A stretch of DNA of 64,000 nt from Hydractinia symbiolongicarpus. Taxonomy: Eukaryota; Cnidaria; Hydrozoa; Anthoathecata; Hydractiniidae. A program made the position numbers and the translations under genes. A model generated the notes under the pieces. That model saw only the letters and a program-made list of their open reading frames with translations. It ran no database searches and was not told the DNA's origin. Below, in pieces: positions 63,701-64,000 of this stretch; within the stretch, counting starts at the first letter, position 1, and every line of letters starts with the position of its first letter. The stretch is taken from assembly GCF_029227915.1 (NCBI RefSeq), contig NC_079882.1, positions 1,550,001 to 1,614,000 on the forward strand, given 5' to 3'.

Positions 63701-64000
63701 ACTCCAATTGTCTCATTTATCACATTTATCAGGTCACAGTCCAAAGTTAGTTCAATTAAGTCCCACTGTCAATCGTTTCATAGTTATAAGCGATGCAACC
63801 TAGTAATATCAGACAAGTTTCGCTAAATACATGTTGGTACGAATAGGTGACCCAACCGTTGTAACACAAACGGACTGAGACGGTTAGAAAGTCAATGAAA
63901 GGTAGTTTTAGAAAAATTCTCTATTCCTTCAGCGCGCGCAAACGGCTATGATTAGTCCCACAGTAAAGAATGACTTATTTATCTAAATTTTTAAAGAAAG
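57785..64000 (+). repeat. Nested higher-order repeats, offsets 4,469, 1,861 and 1,490 bp
   Basis: About 57,785-58,785 matches 62,254-63,254 (CCACAATCCTTTCAG at 58,153 and 62,622). About 58,450-59,435 matches 60,311-61,296 (TTTTACAAAATATC at 58,691 and 60,552; GTTAGTAAGTCAGCG at 59,041 and 60,902). About 59,806-60,280 matches 61,296-61,770 (TTAAGGAGAATG at 59,951 and 61,441), and this sequence returns at 63,305. The change of partner at 61,296 marks an exchange point. Confidence 0.82.

Larger units (their letters stand above)
40649..64000 (+). repeat. Satellite array, right part
   Basis: The same satellite resumes directly after the LINE poly(A) tail with GAGTTCCAGCAATCACGTC, monomer phase about 20, and continues to the window end in the same orientation. 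Up to about 48.5 kb it carries mostly the block TTTGAGTCAACTTGTCTC. From about 48.7 kb monomers are more varied, with CGGCTAGG or CGGCTATG in place of CGGATAGG and motifs such as ACCGGAAAAATAACACGAAA. The array is not bounded at either window end, so its true size is unknown. Nothing other than satellite is seen here. Confidence 0.97.
48700..64000 (+). repeat. Right-hand satellite domain with mixed monomers
   Basis: From about 48.7 kb the CGGATAGG and GGTCGCGCAG forms give way to CGGCTAGG, CGGCTATG, ATATCCCTAAG, AATGTCGCTAAA and ACCGGAAAAATAACACG forms. Neither the 20-bp nor the 21-bp deletion monomer is seen here. Neighbouring monomers differ more than in the middle of the window, but multi-monomer copies are still obvious. 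No other element is present. Confidence 0.85.

Noticed and set aside
1-64000. CRISPR array
   Set aside because: The repeats are contiguous 373-bp units without spacers, in a eukaryote-like context.
1-64000. CENP-B box
   Set aside because: I looked for the NTTCGNNNNANNCGGGN pattern in the monomer and did not find it. A centromeric role therefore rests on length and arrangement only.
1-64000. Telomere-type short repeats, rDNA spacer, tRNA or snRNA genes
   Set aside because: No TTAGGG-like arrays, rRNA-like stretches or tRNA-like folds were recognised in either the satellite or the LINE segment.

Overview
The window is almost entirely one satellite DNA array: about 170 head-to-tail copies, all in the same orientation, of a monomer of about 373 bp (about 39% G+C by hand count of a consensus). 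Copies run without interruption from base 1 to 40,064 and from 40,649 to 64,000. The one non-satellite segment is a 5'-truncated non-LTR (LINE-type) retrotransposon with a poly(A) tail at 40,078-40,648. The satellite, the LINE tail with AATAAA and poly(A), and the lack of any operon-like gene point to a eukaryote. The LINE C-terminal protein type is one I associate with invertebrate animals, but phylum cannot be decided from this window. A pericentromeric, centromeric or other heterochromatic block is the natural setting; that is inference.

Layout. 1-9.7 kb: mixed monomers with a 2.6-3.0 kb higher-order repeat, many 353-bp short monomers (20-bp deletion) and three 272-bp monomers (101-bp deletion at a CACAG microhomology). 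9.66-9.71 kb: a small AT-dinucleotide patch replaces part of one monomer. 11.6-33 kb: a subfamily with a different 21-bp deletion, arranged in multi-kilobase segmental copies (offsets 2,926, 3,275, 1,079 and 726 bp). 33.5-48.5 kb: monomers carrying an alternative sequence block at monomer positions about 60-115, with local copies (offsets 5,950, 1,119, 373, 2,126/2,212 and 1,118 bp) and a cluster of broken junctions at 42.79-43.50 kb. 40.04-40.65 kb: the LINE, whose left junction is an 18-bp inverted repeat of satellite sequence. 48.7-64 kb: a more mixed set of monomers, many reading CGGCTAGG or CGGCTATG, with dimeric (747 bp), 3,355-bp, 1,861/1,490-bp and 4,469-bp copies.

No functional protein-coding gene, RNA gene, CRISPR array or phage-like system is supported. 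Open frames of 60-77 codons in the satellite recur at the same monomer phase and are frame shadows. The most interesting points are the fold-back junction of the LINE, a cluster of four MYB-type core motifs per monomer, faint evidence that the 373-bp unit descends from a dimer of about 160-215 bp, and the clear record of unequal exchange and microhomology deletion. All offsets and boundaries were read by eye; block ends are approximate to tens of bases.
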